This document shows positions 46,947 to 55,110 of a DNA stretch of 61,660 nucleotides, one piece after another. Source of the DNA: Polaromonas sp. (lineage in GTDB: Bacteria; Pseudomonadota; Gammaproteobacteria; Burkholderiales; Burkholderiaceae_C); NCBI RefSeq assembly GCF_029945925.1, contig NZ_JAQSDN010000016.1, positions 1-61,660 on the forward strand, read 5' to 3'. Under the pieces are notes generated by a model, which searched no databases, had not been told where the DNA came from, and saw only the letters and a program-made list of their open reading frames with translations. The translations under genes were made by a program, and so were the position numbers. Numbering within the stretch: the stretch's first letter is position 1; the number at the start of each line of letters is the position of its first letter.

Positions 46947-47351
46947 ATGAGTACAACGCCTCCTGCTGGTTCTCCCGGTGCTGCCGGTGCCACCGCCACC
47001 AGTTCCAGCGCCGCCCGGCCCAGCGTCATCCAGCTGGCCATCCGCGAAAAAGCCGCGCTCTACGCCGCCTACATCCCGCTGTTCAGCGAAGGTGGCGTTT
47101 TCATCCCCTCGGCGCGCGACTACAAGCTGGGCGACGACGTTTATGTGCTGCTGACCTTGCCCGAAGACACCCAGCGCTACCCGGTGGCGGGCAAGGTGGC
47201 TTGGGTCACCCCGGCGCGTGCCTCCGGCAACCGGACCCAGGGCGTGGGCGTGCGTTTCCCCGACGACGAAAAGTCCCACCTGCTGAAGATCAAGATCGAG
47301 GAAATCCTCGGCGCCCACTTGGCTTCCGACCGTCCGACGCAGACGATCTAG
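46947..47351 (+). CDS. PilZ domain protein
   Basis: A 134-residue type IV pilus-type PilZ protein. After a Ser/Ala-rich N-terminus the domain runs QLAIREKAALYAAYIPLFSEGGVFIPSARDYKLGDDVYVLLTLPED with GKVAWVTP and GVGVRFPDDE. The canonical c-di-GMP-binding RxxxR motif is not obvious, as in the PilZ protein that acts in type IV pilus biogenesis without binding the nucleotide. Neighbours holB and tatD are the usual ones. Confidence 0.86.
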   Translation: MSTTPPAGSPGAAGATATSSSAARPSVIQLAIREKAALYAAYIPLFSEGGVFIPSARDYKLGDDVYVLLTLPEDTQRYPVAGKVAWVTPARASGNRTQGVGVRFPDDEKSHLLKIKIEEILGAHLASDRPTQTI

Positions 47352-47381
47352 GCCCTTGCCGGCCTGCCCGGGCCGCTTCAC

Positions 47382-47431
47382 TTTTGATAGCTGCCTGCGC
47401 CCGTCTGGTATGGGTTGCAGCCATTTTTGAT
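47382..47431 (+). repeat. Dispersed ~55-bp repeat (copy 5)
   Basis: TTTTGATAGCTGCCTGCGCC followed by TGGGTTGCAGCCATTTTTGA matches the blocks of the repeat family. Lies in the gap between the PilZ gene and the TatD gene. Confidence 0.55.
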
Positions 47432-47450
47432 ACCCAATAAAGCCTTGCCG

Positions 47451-48248
47451 ATGTTCACCGATTCCCATTGCCATCTGAGTTTTCCTGAGCTCCAGGCCCA
47501 GCTGCCGCAGATACGCGAAGCCATGGTGCAAGCCCAGGTGGATCGCGCGCTGTGCATCTGTACCACGCTGGAAGAGTTCGAGACCGTTCACGCGCTGACC
47601 ACCACCTATGACAACTTCTGGTGCAGCGTCGGCGTCCATCCCGACAACGAGGGTGTGACCGAACCCAGCCTGGCCGACCTGGTGCAACGCGCCGCCTTGC
47701 CCAAGGTGGTGGCCATCGGCGAAACCGGGCTCGACTACTACCGCCTGGGCGAGCGCAGCATCGCCGACATGCACTGGCAGCGCGAACGCTTTCGCACCCA
47801 CATCCGCGCCGCGCGCCAGACACAAAAGCCGCTGGTGATCCATACCCGCAGCGCCTCCGCCGACACGCTGGCGATCCTGAAGGAAGAGGGCGAAACAGCC
47901 GACGGAGCAGGGCGGGCCGGCGGGGTGTTCCACTGCTTCACCGAAACCGCCGAGGTCGCCCGGGCCGCGCTGGACCTCGGGTTTTACATCTCGTTTTCCG
48001 GCATCCTGACCTTCAAGAACGCCGCCGATCTGCGCGAAGTGGCCCGTTTTGTGCCGCTGGACCGTACCCTGATCGAGACCGACAGCCCCTACCTGGCCCC
48101 CATGCCTTACCGCGGCAAAACCAACAACCCGTCCTATGTTCCGTACGTGGCCAGGCAGATCGCCGAGATCAGGCAGATGCCGGTGGAAGCCATTGCCGAG
48201 GCCACCAGCCGCAACTTCGAGCGGCTATTTTCAGGAGTTTTGGGATGA
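47451..48248 (+). CDS. TatD family metal-dependent DNase
   Basis: A 265-residue TIM-barrel hydrolase. Metal ligands are visible in TDSHCHL (HxH), GETGLDYY, the His in VIHTRSA, VFHCFTE and TDSPYLAP. Start set at ATG 47451 (MFTDSHCH), since earlier in-frame codons lie inside the repeat. Its stop overlaps the start of the secreted ankyrin protein by 4 bases. Confidence 0.92.
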   Translation: MFTDSHCHLSFPELQAQLPQIREAMVQAQVDRALCICTTLEEFETVHALTTTYDNFWCSVGVHPDNEGVTEPSLADLVQRAALPKVVAIGETGLDYYRLGERSIADMHWQRERFRTHIRAARQTQKPLVIHTRSASADTLAILKEEGETADGAGRAGGVFHCFTETAEVARAALDLGFYISFSGILTFKNAADLREVARFVPLDRTLIETDSPYLAPMPYRGKTNNPSYVPYVARQIAEIRQMPVEAIAEATSRNFERLFSGVLG

Positions 48249-48916
48249 AAAAATACCTCATCAATCACTTTAAAAAAATCATCTATCTATTTGTCGTAAC
48301 TGGATTTATTTCAGTCAATGCAGGCTCCTACGAAGATTTCTTCGTGGCCATCAAACAGGACAACCCCGGCGCCATCCGGCAGCTCCTGACCCGCGGTTTC
48401 GATGCCAATACCGTCGACCCCAAAGGCCAGCACGGCCTGTACCTGGCTATCCAGGAGCCATCGCTGAAAGCCGCCCAGGCCCTGCTGGACTGGCCCAAAA
48501 CCAACGTCAACGCGCTCAATGCCAATGACGAAAGCCCGCTGATGCTGGCCGCGATCAAGGGCCAGCTGGAAGTGGTTGCCGCCTTGATCAAGCGGGATGC
48601 CGACGTCAACAAGACCGGGTGGACACCGCTGCATTACGCCGCCAGCAAGGGGCACCTGGCCATCATGAACCTGCTGCTGGAAAACCACGCCTACATCGAC
48701 GCCGAATCACCCAACGGCACAACGCCGCTGATGATGGCCGCGCAATACGGCACCACACCCGCCGTCAAACTGCTGCTGGACGCCGGCGCCGATCCCTTGC
48801 TGAAAAACCAGCAAGGCCTGACCGCCATCGGCTTCGCCCAGCGTGTCAGCCGCACAGAATCGGCAGACCTCATCGCCGCAGCCGTTCGCAAGCGGCAAGC
48901 CACGGGTAAATGGTGA
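48245..48916 (+). CDS. Secreted ankyrin-repeat protein
   Basis: A 223-residue protein with an N-terminal signal or anchor ([22 protein letters not shown]). Five ankyrin repeats follow (for example [59 protein letters not shown]). Such proteins act as scaffolds or inhibitors, often in the periplasm. The first codons are strikingly AT- and Lys-rich compared with the remainder. Overlap with the TatD gene implies co-translation. Confidence 0.85.
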   Translation: MKKYLINHFKKIIYLFVVTGFISVNAGSYEDFFVAIKQDNPGAIRQLLTRGFDANTVDPKGQHGLYLAIQEPSLKAAQALLDWPKTNVNALNANDESPLMLAAIKGQLEVVAALIKRDADVNKTGWTPLHYAASKGHLAIMNLLLENHAYIDAESPNGTTPLMMAAQYGTTPAVKLLLDAGADPLLKNQQGLTAIGFAQRVSRTESADLIAAAVRKRQATGKW

Positions 48917-48944
48917 GCCTGAGAAGGCGCTGAAATAGCTTCAG

Positions 48945-49003
48945 TACCACGCCAATTGGTTCAGACAGTTTTCAAGTCTGGCGCGGCGTGGCGGCGATTT
49001 TTG
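48945..49003 (+). terminator. Terminator of the mltG-tatD-ankyrin unit
   Basis: Outer arms CCACGCC/GGCGTGG and an internal CAGAC/GTCTG pair form a branched hairpin, followed by GCGGCGATTTTTGTTATTTT. This marks the end of the core-genome transcriptional unit. Confidence 0.6.
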
Positions 49004-49048
49004 TTATTTTGATCTGCCTTTTTTATTCCACGATGTATATTATGTTAA

Positions 49049-49258
49049 ATGACAAAATTTACAGCCATCAAAGCGCAATTGGATAAAATCATCCGGCGAA
49101 ATGAAGTTGACAACACTTTGGAAATGAAAGTGTCAACACTCAATCCCCTTTCCTTATCCCATGCGGGTTTCGAGCCACCATCGCAATCCGTCAAATTTCA
49201 GAGTCCCCGCGTTTAAACAGTTTTTTTGATCTTTTCTGTGAAGTAAAAGTGTCAACAG
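49049..49258. other. Island boundary with repeats and a possible 55-codon frame
   Basis: An AT-rich stretch. An open frame 49049-49216 (starting MTKFTAIKAQ) lacks a clear ribosome binding site and family. Inside it, GTTGACA and TGTCAAC face each other (49106-49112, 49131-49137). AAAGTGTCAACA occurs twice in direct orientation (49127-49138 and 49246-49257). The repeats could be a remnant of a transposon end or an operator; neither is established. Confidence 0.35.
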
Positions 49259-49315
49259 AGGGCTCGTTTCCTCGATCTGAGTAAGGAGATCAGCCGCTCG
49301 TGGCACACTGACGGG

Positions 49316-49534
49316 ATGCCGAAAACTGCAACATCACTGAAGCCGCTCAGCACCTCAGCCAGGAAGCGCCCACAGACGCTAAAAGACGTCCTAGCCAGTG
49401 AAGTCCAAGCAGCGCTTGGAGCCAGTAACTCTCGTTTCCTATTTCCGAAAATGTCCGGGGCGGCGGCTGCCGAACTTATGAAAGCTGCTGGAATTCTGAC
49501 CCCGTCCGGTAAGCTGACAAAGGCTTATCGCTAA
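49316..49534 (+). CDS. Small hypothetical protein
   Basis: A 72-residue basic protein, no family recognised. The central part TLKDVLASEVQAALGASNSRFLFPKMSGAAAAELMKAAGILTPSGKLTKAYR looks helical and ends in a short basic tail. The nearest purine-rich site (TAAGGAGATC) is about 25 bases upstream, which is far. It lies 183 bases before the XRE regulator in the same direction. Confidence 0.45.
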   Translation: MPKTATSLKPLSTSARKRPQTLKDVLASEVQAALGASNSRFLFPKMSGAAAAELMKAAGILTPSGKLTKAYR

Positions 49535-49550
49535 GGGCGAGCTCTCTGGA

Positions 49551-49571
49551 GCTTTAGAGCTGCTCTAAAGC
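49551..49571. promoter_or_regulatory. Perfect 10-bp palindrome upstream of the XRE regulator
   Basis: GCTTTAGAGC and GCTCTAAAGC flank a single T. There is no U-run, so an operator is at least as likely as a terminator. It is 147 bases before the XRE start. Confidence 0.45.
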
Positions 49572-49652
49572 AATTGGCGTCTTTTGCAGGTCAAGGTGAC
49601 AGGACTGTCGGCCTTGGCGTCGTGCCTTGGCCGCTCAAAGCTGCCCCCCACA

Positions 49653-49685
49653 GAAATATTCCGCAACCAAAAGGCGAATATTTTC
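49653..49685. promoter_or_regulatory. Candidate XRE operator
   Basis: Imperfect inverted repeat GAAATATTCCG / CGAATATTTTC with an 11-base spacer, 33 bases upstream of the XRE start codon. The position fits autoregulation. Confidence 0.4.
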
Positions 49686-49717
49686 GACAAATTTGAACGG
49701 GGTTGCTACAGTCCGAT

Positions 49718-50221
49718 ATGGCAATCCTAGATGAACTTTCGAGCGTGGTGAAACGTCAGCGCACCGATATGGGCCTCAGCCAAGAACGCCTCGCCGACCT
49801 AGCTGGGCTCTCGCGCGCCACGATCAACGAACTCGAAACAGGCAGACTGACAAACCTAAGCCTTACCCGCGCTGAGCGCCTGGCGAACACGCTGGGTTTT
49901 GGACTGGGTGTGACCGGGGTCCGCAGGACAAAGTCGGACGGTGTCACTGCCAGCGCGTTGGAAACGGCCGCCCGCTCTGGCAGCATCAGCTACAGCGAAA
50001 CGATTCCGCCAGAAACGCTGCGTCACACGCTGACCACTGGTGTGATCCCGCCCAATTACATCCCCCAGTTGCGTGCTCTCCTCGACGAAGCGCCTCTGAC
50101 GGTGCTCTCGGCTGCAGTGGCGCAGATAGAGCTGGAAAACGACGTGCCTCGCAAGGCAACCTGGCAAAGGATGCGTCAACTGGCCACGGCCACCGCTTGT
50201 ACGCGAGGCATTTGGTCGTAA
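49718..50221 (+). CDS. XRE family transcriptional regulator / antitoxin
   Basis: A 167-residue protein with an N-terminal XRE HTH (VVKRQRTDMGLSQERLADLAGLSRATINELETGRLTNLSLTRAERLANTLG). A C-terminal domain of about 100 residues (from TASALETAARSGSISYSETIPPETLRHTL) is of a type I associate with antitoxins of nucleotidyltransferase or HipA-like toxins. Start at ATG 49718. The gene expected downstream is missing: a frame beginning about 50265 (MSALALSELLYEN) is cut after 13 codons by an insertion sequence. Confidence 0.8.
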   Translation: MAILDELSSVVKRQRTDMGLSQERLADLAGLSRATINELETGRLTNLSLTRAERLANTLGFGLGVTGVRRTKSDGVTASALETAARSGSISYSETIPPETLRHTLTTGVIPPNYIPQLRALLDEAPLTVLSAAVAQIELENDVPRKATWQRMRQLATATACTRGIWS

Positions 50222-50302
50222 CCCTATCCGATTTGTATATTTTGGCTGACTGCGGCAAGCCAGATGAGTGCTCTTGCGCTTTCCGAATTGCTGTATGAAA
50301 AT

Positions 50303-51354
50303 AAGGGGTATCCGCTTAGCTCCATTAGGCCATTTCAGTGGACTCTTCAGCGGGCATGACGATGTCGGCATAGGTCACCGGATCGGTGACGACGGCCTGC
50401 TGCATCAGCCTGTAGAACAGCATCCCGCGGGAGCTGGAGGTGCGGCGGTTGAAGCGAAAGACGAATTCGTCCAGGTAGGCATCCAGGTGTTCGGGCTGGA
50501 CCGAGCCGTGATGGGTGCCCAGAATCCAGCGCTTGATCAGTGAGGCCACCCGATGCACGCCGGCCATGGAGACATGCGCAGGTACATCCGAGCCCAGCAT
50601 GACGTTGCGCTGATGCTCATAGCCCAACTCCGGCAGCGATCGGTAAGCGGCCGAGCCATCGGTTTTGAGGGTCGAGCCCGTCTCGATACAGGCCTGAACG
50701 AAAGGCACGATGAACTCCTCGGAGTCCTTGTCGATGCGGCGCAGACGAATCCGCCCGAACCCCTTGGGCTGCAGTATTTCCACCGCCAGCACGATCAGCA
50801 CTTTGCTGGTGCTGCTCTTGCGCCCCACTGGAGAAATGGGCTGTTTGCGGTCCGTGATGGCCAAGTAGGTCTCGTCCACTTCGACCACACCTTTGAGGCG
50901 ATGACGGTCGGGCCGGACCATCGCCCGGCGAAACCGGTGCAGCATGGTCCAGGCGGTCTGGTAGCTGCCCAAGCCGAGCACTCGCTGCAGGCCTAAAGCG
51001 CTGACGCCTTGCTTCTGATTGGTTACGTACCAGGCGGCGGCCAGCCAGACTTTCAAAGGTGTGCGGGTCTTGTCAAAGATGGTGCCGGCAGTCACGGTGC
51101 TTTGGTGCCCGCAATCCTTGCATAACAACCGGCCTCGGCTGGCGCGCGATGGCGGCGACATCGCGCCGCAGCTCGGACAGACAAACCCTTGCGGCCAGCG
51201 CAGGCGCTCCAGATAGGTAAGACAGGCATCTTCGGATGAGAACCAGTCAAGGAACTCAATCCAGGTGCGCGGATAGTCTTGGTCGGGAACGAGCATAATA
51301 ACTGGGTATTTATCCAGTATATCTTGATTCGCTGGAGCTAAGCGGATACCCCTT
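50303..51354 (-). mobile_element. IS1595-family insertion sequence (ISXO2-like), 1052 bp
   Basis: Terminal inverted repeats AAGGGGTATCCGCTTAGCTC (left) and its complement (right, 51335-51354) are essentially perfect over about 20 bp. They are flanked by an 8-bp target duplication ATGAAAAT (50295-50302 and 51355-51362), the length typical of IS1595. It encodes one intact transposase. Intact ends and duplication indicate recent insertion. Confidence 0.93.
50325..51296 (-). CDS. IS1595 family transposase
   Basis: A 323-residue transposase. An N-terminal zinc ribbon (CPSCG...CKDCG) is followed by the ISXO2-like DDE-type domain with acidic residues in VEVDETYL and KTDGSAAYRSL. The C-terminal HHGSVQPEHLDAYLDEFVFRFNRR is typical of the family. 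Start set at ATG 51296 (MLVPDQDYPR). No frameshift is seen. Confidence 0.92.
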   Translation of the reverse strand: MLVPDQDYPRTWIEFLDWFSSEDACLTYLERLRWPQGFVCPSCGAMSPPSRASRGRLLCKDCGHQSTVTAGTIFDKTRTPLKVWLAAAWYVTNQKQGVSALGLQRVLGLGSYQTAWTMLHRFRRAMVRPDRHRLKGVVEVDETYLAITDRKQPISPVGRKSSTSKVLIVLAVEILQPKGFGRIRLRRIDKDSEEFIVPFVQACIETGSTLKTDGSAAYRSLPELGYEHQRNVMLGSDVPAHVSMAGVHRVASLIKRWILGTHHGSVQPEHLDAYLDEFVFRFNRRTSSSRGMLFYRLMQQAVVTDPVTYADIVMPAEESTEMA

Positions 51355-51424
51355 ATGAAAATACAGCTAAGGTGTCGAGGCCTCCAACGGCTCCTTCTTT
51401 GATTCATGGGGCCAGGAGTTCAGC

Positions 51425-51673
51425 ATGAGCAAGAACAGCAAGCAGACCTCGCCAAACGTTGCTTCCGTCGCCGGCAAGGCGTTAGGCAGCTCGTCATCCA
51501 GCGCAGTCCAAAAGTCACTGGCCGGCTCCGCACTACGTCAGTCTGGCAGTTCAGCCCAGACCGGTGCCCAGACTGAGGGTCGGGCATCCCGGGCCTTGGA
51601 CAATCCCAACTCAGCGCCGGTGACCAAAACTTTGGCCGGAAGCGTTGTATCTCAGTCCAATCGCCAGCGATAG
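51425..51673 (+). CDS. Ser/Ala-rich two-repeat small protein (paralogue A)
   Basis: 82 residues with no aromatic, Cys or His residue. Two tandem ~38-residue units are visible (about 5-41 and 42-79). Each runs (K/A)QT, A-S, (K/R)AL, a short Ser-rich turn, then K-(S/T)-LAGS-x-x-x-Q. An AGGAG ribosome binding site precedes the ATG. It is 78% identical (64 of 82) to the protein at 60840-61088. Function unknown; it starts the module leading to the TIR gene. Confidence 0.75.
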   Translation: MSKNSKQTSPNVASVAGKALGSSSSSAVQKSLAGSALRQSGSSAQTGAQTEGRASRALDNPNSAPVTKTLAGSVVSQSNRQR

Positions 51674-51714
51674 TCCGCGACATACAGCGGAGAGAGTCAA
51701 ACTTTCCGGGACCT

Positions 51715-52308
51715 ATGGCCACCGATCTCGTCATTTCCGTCGCGGAGGAACTGAGTGCAGACGACCTGGAACAAGTGCGGGCCACCCTCTCCAACTTGGC
51801 TCCAGTCCTGATAGACCGCCTTAAGGCTCACAAAGCGGAACAGGTGCAAAACCTGGTTCGCATCTTGGTCGGTGCGGCGGCGCCAAAAACCATGGACCTT
51901 CGACGCGCGCGGATGAATGTCAAGGCAATCAAGGCCATCTATCGTGGTACGGAGTGGCTCTCTGCAGCCGAGGTTGGTACATCGCGCGGAAAGTTCGCTG
52001 GACGTACTCCAGTGAAGCCGGCGGCAACTGTAACCCGCTGGAGGCGCGGGGGCGAGGTTTTCGCCGTCAGGTATGAGGGGAAGAATCGGTACCCAAGATA
52101 CGCCTTTGGGTCTGACTGGCGGCCGGTGCCGGCAATCCGGATGGTGCTTAAGCTGTTCCCCAGAATCGATCCGTGGCGGCTGGCCGCCTGGTTTGAAAGC
52201 TCTTCATCCTATCTTGGCGGTAAAAAGCCTCGCGAGATCATCCAACAGGGCGGAGATCAGGAGGTGATCGCCGCCGCGCAGGACTATCACGTTCAGATGT
52301 TTCGTTGA
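51715..52308 (+). CDS. MbcA/ParS-like (DUF2384-type) protein
   Basis: A 197-residue protein. The C-terminal segment FPRIDPWRLAAWFESSSSYLGGKKPREIIQQGGDQEVIAAA resembles the C-terminal domain of MbcA/ParS/Xre antitoxins (W-x-x-x-P-x-x-x-L-G-x-x-P-x-x-x-I). The middle part (WLSAAEVGTSRGKFAGR) looks like a short DNA-binding or targeting segment. No RES-domain toxin is adjacent. Together with the next gene it may be a regulatory or sensor pair in a defence module. Confidence 0.6.
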   Translation: MATDLVISVAEELSADDLEQVRATLSNLAPVLIDRLKAHKAEQVQNLVRILVGAAAPKTMDLRRARMNVKAIKAIYRGTEWLSAAEVGTSRGKFAGRTPVKPAATVTRWRRGGEVFAVRYEGKNRYPRYAFGSDWRPVPAIRMVLKLFPRIDPWRLAAWFESSSSYLGGKKPREIIQQGGDQEVIAAAQDYHVQMFR

Positions 52309-52333
52309 CAGTCGCCCTTCCCCGGAAATTGCC

Positions 52334-52708
52334 ATGCCGCTACCGCCTTCTAACTTCATCGAAGACCTACAGGATCCTGAGCTCGCACCGATGCTTTCAC
52401 CCGCACGCTACATTGGCCTGTTGGAAATGGACGTCGAAACCCTCGCTCGAAATGCACGGGTATCTGTGAGCGCAATCACTAAAACCCCAGGCGCTACCGC
52501 CATCCAAAGCCATCTGAGGGACAACCTTCGTGTCATCAAAGCCGCTTATGAGACATCCGGTGGCGACCTGGCGAAAGCACTGCGCTGGTTTCGAGCGGAG
52601 TCACTTCCAGCATTCGGCCAACGGACCGCGGAACAAGCGGTGTCAGCAGGCCGGGCAGATGACGTTATCCGCCTGATTGATTCTCTTCATGGTGGCGCTG
52701 CAGGCTAG
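52334..52708 (+). CDS. Second MbcA/ParS-like antitoxin-type protein
   Basis: 124 residues. LLEMDVETLARNARVSVSAITKTPGATAIQSHLRDNLRVIKAAYETSGGDLAKALRWFRAESLPAFGQRTAEQAVSAGRADDVIRLIDSL follows the Xre-MbcA-ParS layout: an HTH-like half, then the (W)F-x-x-x-x-L-x-x-F-x-x-x-T-x-x-x-x-V-x-x-G unit. Gap of 25 bases from the previous gene. It is shorter than its neighbour and could form heteromers with it (inference). Confidence 0.62.
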   Translation: MPLPPSNFIEDLQDPELAPMLSPARYIGLLEMDVETLARNARVSVSAITKTPGATAIQSHLRDNLRVIKAAYETSGGDLAKALRWFRAESLPAFGQRTAEQAVSAGRADDVIRLIDSLHGGAAG

Positions 52709-52750
52709 CCCATTTTTGAAGGCCAAGCACGCCCCTTCCAAATAAATATC

Positions 52751-53563
52751 ATGCCCAACACACTCACAAAGCGAGTCGGCCTCAGTATCGGGAGGCATTT
52801 TGTCTCCCTTTCATGCATGCAGTTCATCCCCGAAAAACCCGACAAACCTCATGTGTTCTCGGGATTCGTCATGGCGATTGCCGACGAATGGTTTTACGTC
52901 ACAGCCGGGCACATTTTGCGCGCAGTGCGCGCCGCTCTGACGAGCGGCTCAACCTTCGATATCTGGCGCTTGGGCGATCAGACGGCGGCTCGCGGTAAGT
53001 TCAATCACACCGCTGTCCCTTTCGACTTCAACTTAGAGAATTGGCTGGTGATCGAGGACGAGACGCTGGGCATCGACTATGCCGCAGTCCACCTGGGCAC
53101 GTTCTACCGGTTGCAGCTTGAGGCGGGAAGCGTCGAAGCATTTGAAAAGGACGCCTGGAGCGATCACGTGGTGGCGTCAGATCACTGGGCGCTAGTTGGC
53201 ATTCCTTCGGAGTCGGTATCGTATGACGGCAAGACCAATATCGGTGCCCGGTTCGTGTTGGCGCCGTTGATCAAGGCAGACGCTCCGGAGCAAGCTGGTA
53301 AGCGCGCTGAGAATCAGTTTTACGCTCGACTCGCCGAAGACTATGAAGGCGTTGTTAGGGACATTGACGGCATGAGCGGAGGGCCCGTTGTCAACCTTAA
53401 ATATGGAGACGAAGCTGGGTGGCGGTATGGGCTGATCGGGGTCCAGAGCGCGTGGTACCCATCGATCCGCACGTTGGCGATTTGCCCTTTCTCTTCATTC
53501 GCTGTAGCACTGGAGCAAGCAGTATTGCCAGCCTTGGCTCGGTCAAATACTGCGGCCGAATAA
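52751..53563 (+). CDS. Trypsin-like serine protease
   Basis: A 270-residue predicted cytoplasmic protease of the chymotrypsin/HtrA fold, with no signal peptide. The triad reads directly: H54 in YVTAGHIL, D109 in LGIDYAAVHL, S209 in DGMSGGPVV. Cytoplasmic trypsin-like proteases occur in bacterial defence operons, where they process or activate a partner. The neighbouring TIR protein is an obvious candidate, which is inference. Confidence 0.82.
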   Translation: MPNTLTKRVGLSIGRHFVSLSCMQFIPEKPDKPHVFSGFVMAIADEWFYVTAGHILRAVRAALTSGSTFDIWRLGDQTAARGKFNHTAVPFDFNLENWLVIEDETLGIDYAAVHLGTFYRLQLEAGSVEAFEKDAWSDHVVASDHWALVGIPSESVSYDGKTNIGARFVLAPLIKADAPEQAGKRAENQFYARLAEDYEGVVRDIDGMSGGPVVNLKYGDEAGWRYGLIGVQSAWYPSIRTLAICPFSSFAVALEQAVLPALARSNTAAE

Positions 53564-53608
53564 AAAGTATGCTCTAGGGAACTAATAGACTAGGGTGAGT
53601 AGAACGCC

Positions 53609-54082
53609 ATGACAGTTTTGTCTCAACACTCAGTTCAAATTTCTCGATCTGGGCTCCCTGCCCTTTTATTTTGCGCCGCTTGGACAGATCATGACGGTCA
53701 AACAATGGCTGAAGCGTGGCTTGCCTTGGCTGCCAGGAATAAGAATGGGCATTCTTCCTTTCGCCGGTTTGTCAGGGTGGCTCGAAAAGTTGATGAAATG
53801 GAACTCCTCGCCGTGATCCAAAAAGCGGCCGAGCAGGATATCTGGGCGCAAATAGAGGCAGGCGATGCATCTTGGCGTCCGGACAGTCTTAAGCTCGATG
53901 AACTAACGATGGATGCTGTTAGAACCTGGCGCAGCTTGGCGTCGGTTGAAAGCCTGAATCAAATAATCACTCAATCAAATTGTCCCGACGCCTCGGCAAG
54001 CGTAAGAGCATTGCCGCGAGGATTCCCTGGCCTGGATCAAATCGCAGAGGCTTATCCGAACATTAAGCCAGCCGCCCGTTAG
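53609..54082 (+). CDS. Hypothetical protein of the TIR/protease module
   Basis: A 157-residue protein, family not recognised. The composition is that of a soluble globular protein: Trp-rich helices such as QTMAEAWLALAARN and DAVRTWRSLASVESLNQII. No TM segment or signal peptide. It lies between the protease and TIR genes in the same direction (gaps of about 45 bases). Confidence 0.55.
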   Translation: MTVLSQHSVQISRSGLPALLFCAAWTDHDGQTMAEAWLALAARNKNGHSSFRRFVRVARKVDEMELLAVIQKAAEQDIWAQIEAGDASWRPDSLKLDELTMDAVRTWRSLASVESLNQIITQSNCPDASASVRALPRGFPGLDQIAEAYPNIKPAAR

Positions 54083-54129
54083 GCCATAAGGTTTTTTAGG
54101 GCTGTTTGAATCCCCACCTACTCGGAACC

Positions 54130-55101
54130 ATGATGGCTAAAGTATTCTTTTCTTATTCGCATGACGATGAGCAATTTCGCAACCAGCTTGAAAAGCATTT
54201 GAGCATGCTCCAGCACCAGGGCTTGATTGAACCTTGGCACGATAGACGTATTACCGCTGGTGCCGCAGTTGATGACGCCATCTCGAATGCCTTGGAAGAA
54301 GCTGACATCATTCTGCTGTTGGTCAGCGCAAGTTTCATAGCATCGGCGTACTGCTACTCTAGGGAAATGGAAAGAGCGATGCAGCGACACCGTGATGGAA
54401 CAGCTGTGGTGATTCCCGTCATCGTGCGCATGTGCGATTGGCACCCTGCCCCATTCGGGAAGCTCTTAGCCGTCCCCAAGGATGGAAAAGCTATCGATCT
54501 CTGGGCCAATTTTGATGAGGCTTATACAGATGTTGCTCGGCAAATACGCACAGTTGTCGAGAAACGAGCTTTTCAGTCCCCTGCCAGCTCTTGTACTGTT
54601 CGGGATCATCGGGGAGAAGGCTCGCCATCGCCTGCCGTCCCGTCATCTGAACTACCGCGCTCCAGCAATCTGCGTCTAAAAAAGGAGTTCACAGATCATG
54701 ATCGCGACCGATTTTTGAGTGAGAGTTTTGAATATCTAAGCCGCTTCTTTCAAGGCTCACTCAAGGAGTTGGCTGATCGAAATCCCGGCATCGAGGGCAA
54801 GTATCAACAGATCGATGCCACCAAATTCACTGCGACGATCTATCGAAATGGAAAAAAAATCAACGAGTGCGCCATAAACTTGGGTGGGGGCGGTTTTAGT
54901 CAGGGTGTGATAACGTTTTCCTACGATGCTTCAGCGCGGAGCAACAGCTTTAATGAATCCGTTTCGGTAGAAACTGACGATCAAGCCCTGTTCTTCAAAC
55001 CCTTAGGTATGGACATACGCAACGCCAGAGAGTCCCACTTGTCTCAGGAAGGCGCTGCAGAGCTGTTCTGGGGCATGTTGATTGCCCAGCTCCAGAAATA
55101 A
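54130..55101 (+). CDS. TIR domain protein (putative NADase effector)
   Basis: A 323-residue protein. The N-terminal TIR domain (about 1-145) starts AKVFFSYSHDDEQFRNQL and contains PWHDRRITAG and ADIILLLVSASFIASAYCYSREM; the putative catalytic Glu is E79 in YCYSRE. The C-terminal ~150 residues form a beta-rich domain (TIYRNGKKINECAINLGGGGFSQGVITFSY) of unknown type, possibly a sensor. Start chosen at ATG 54130 rather than an upstream TTG. TIR proteins commonly deplete NAD or make cyclic-ADP-ribose-like signals during phage infection. Confidence 0.85.
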   Translation: MMAKVFFSYSHDDEQFRNQLEKHLSMLQHQGLIEPWHDRRITAGAAVDDAISNALEEADIILLLVSASFIASAYCYSREMERAMQRHRDGTAVVIPVIVRMCDWHPAPFGKLLAVPKDGKAIDLWANFDEAYTDVARQIRTVVEKRAFQSPASSCTVRDHRGEGSPSPAVPSSELPRSSNLRLKKEFTDHDRDRFLSESFEYLSRFFQGSLKELADRNPGIEGKYQQIDATKFTATIYRNGKKINECAINLGGGGFSQGVITFSYDASARSNSFNESVSVETDDQALFFKPLGMDIRNARESHLSQEGAAELFWGMLIAQLQK

Positions 55102-55110
55102 CGAAGAAGG

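Noticed and set aside
48917..49315. tRNA gene as island attachment site
   Set aside because: No cloverleaf or GTTCRANYC T-arm was found near the boundary.
51715..52708. Classical RES-Xre/MbcT-MbcA toxin-antitoxin locus
   Set aside because: Both proteins are antitoxin-type; no RES-domain toxin is present in the neighbourhood.
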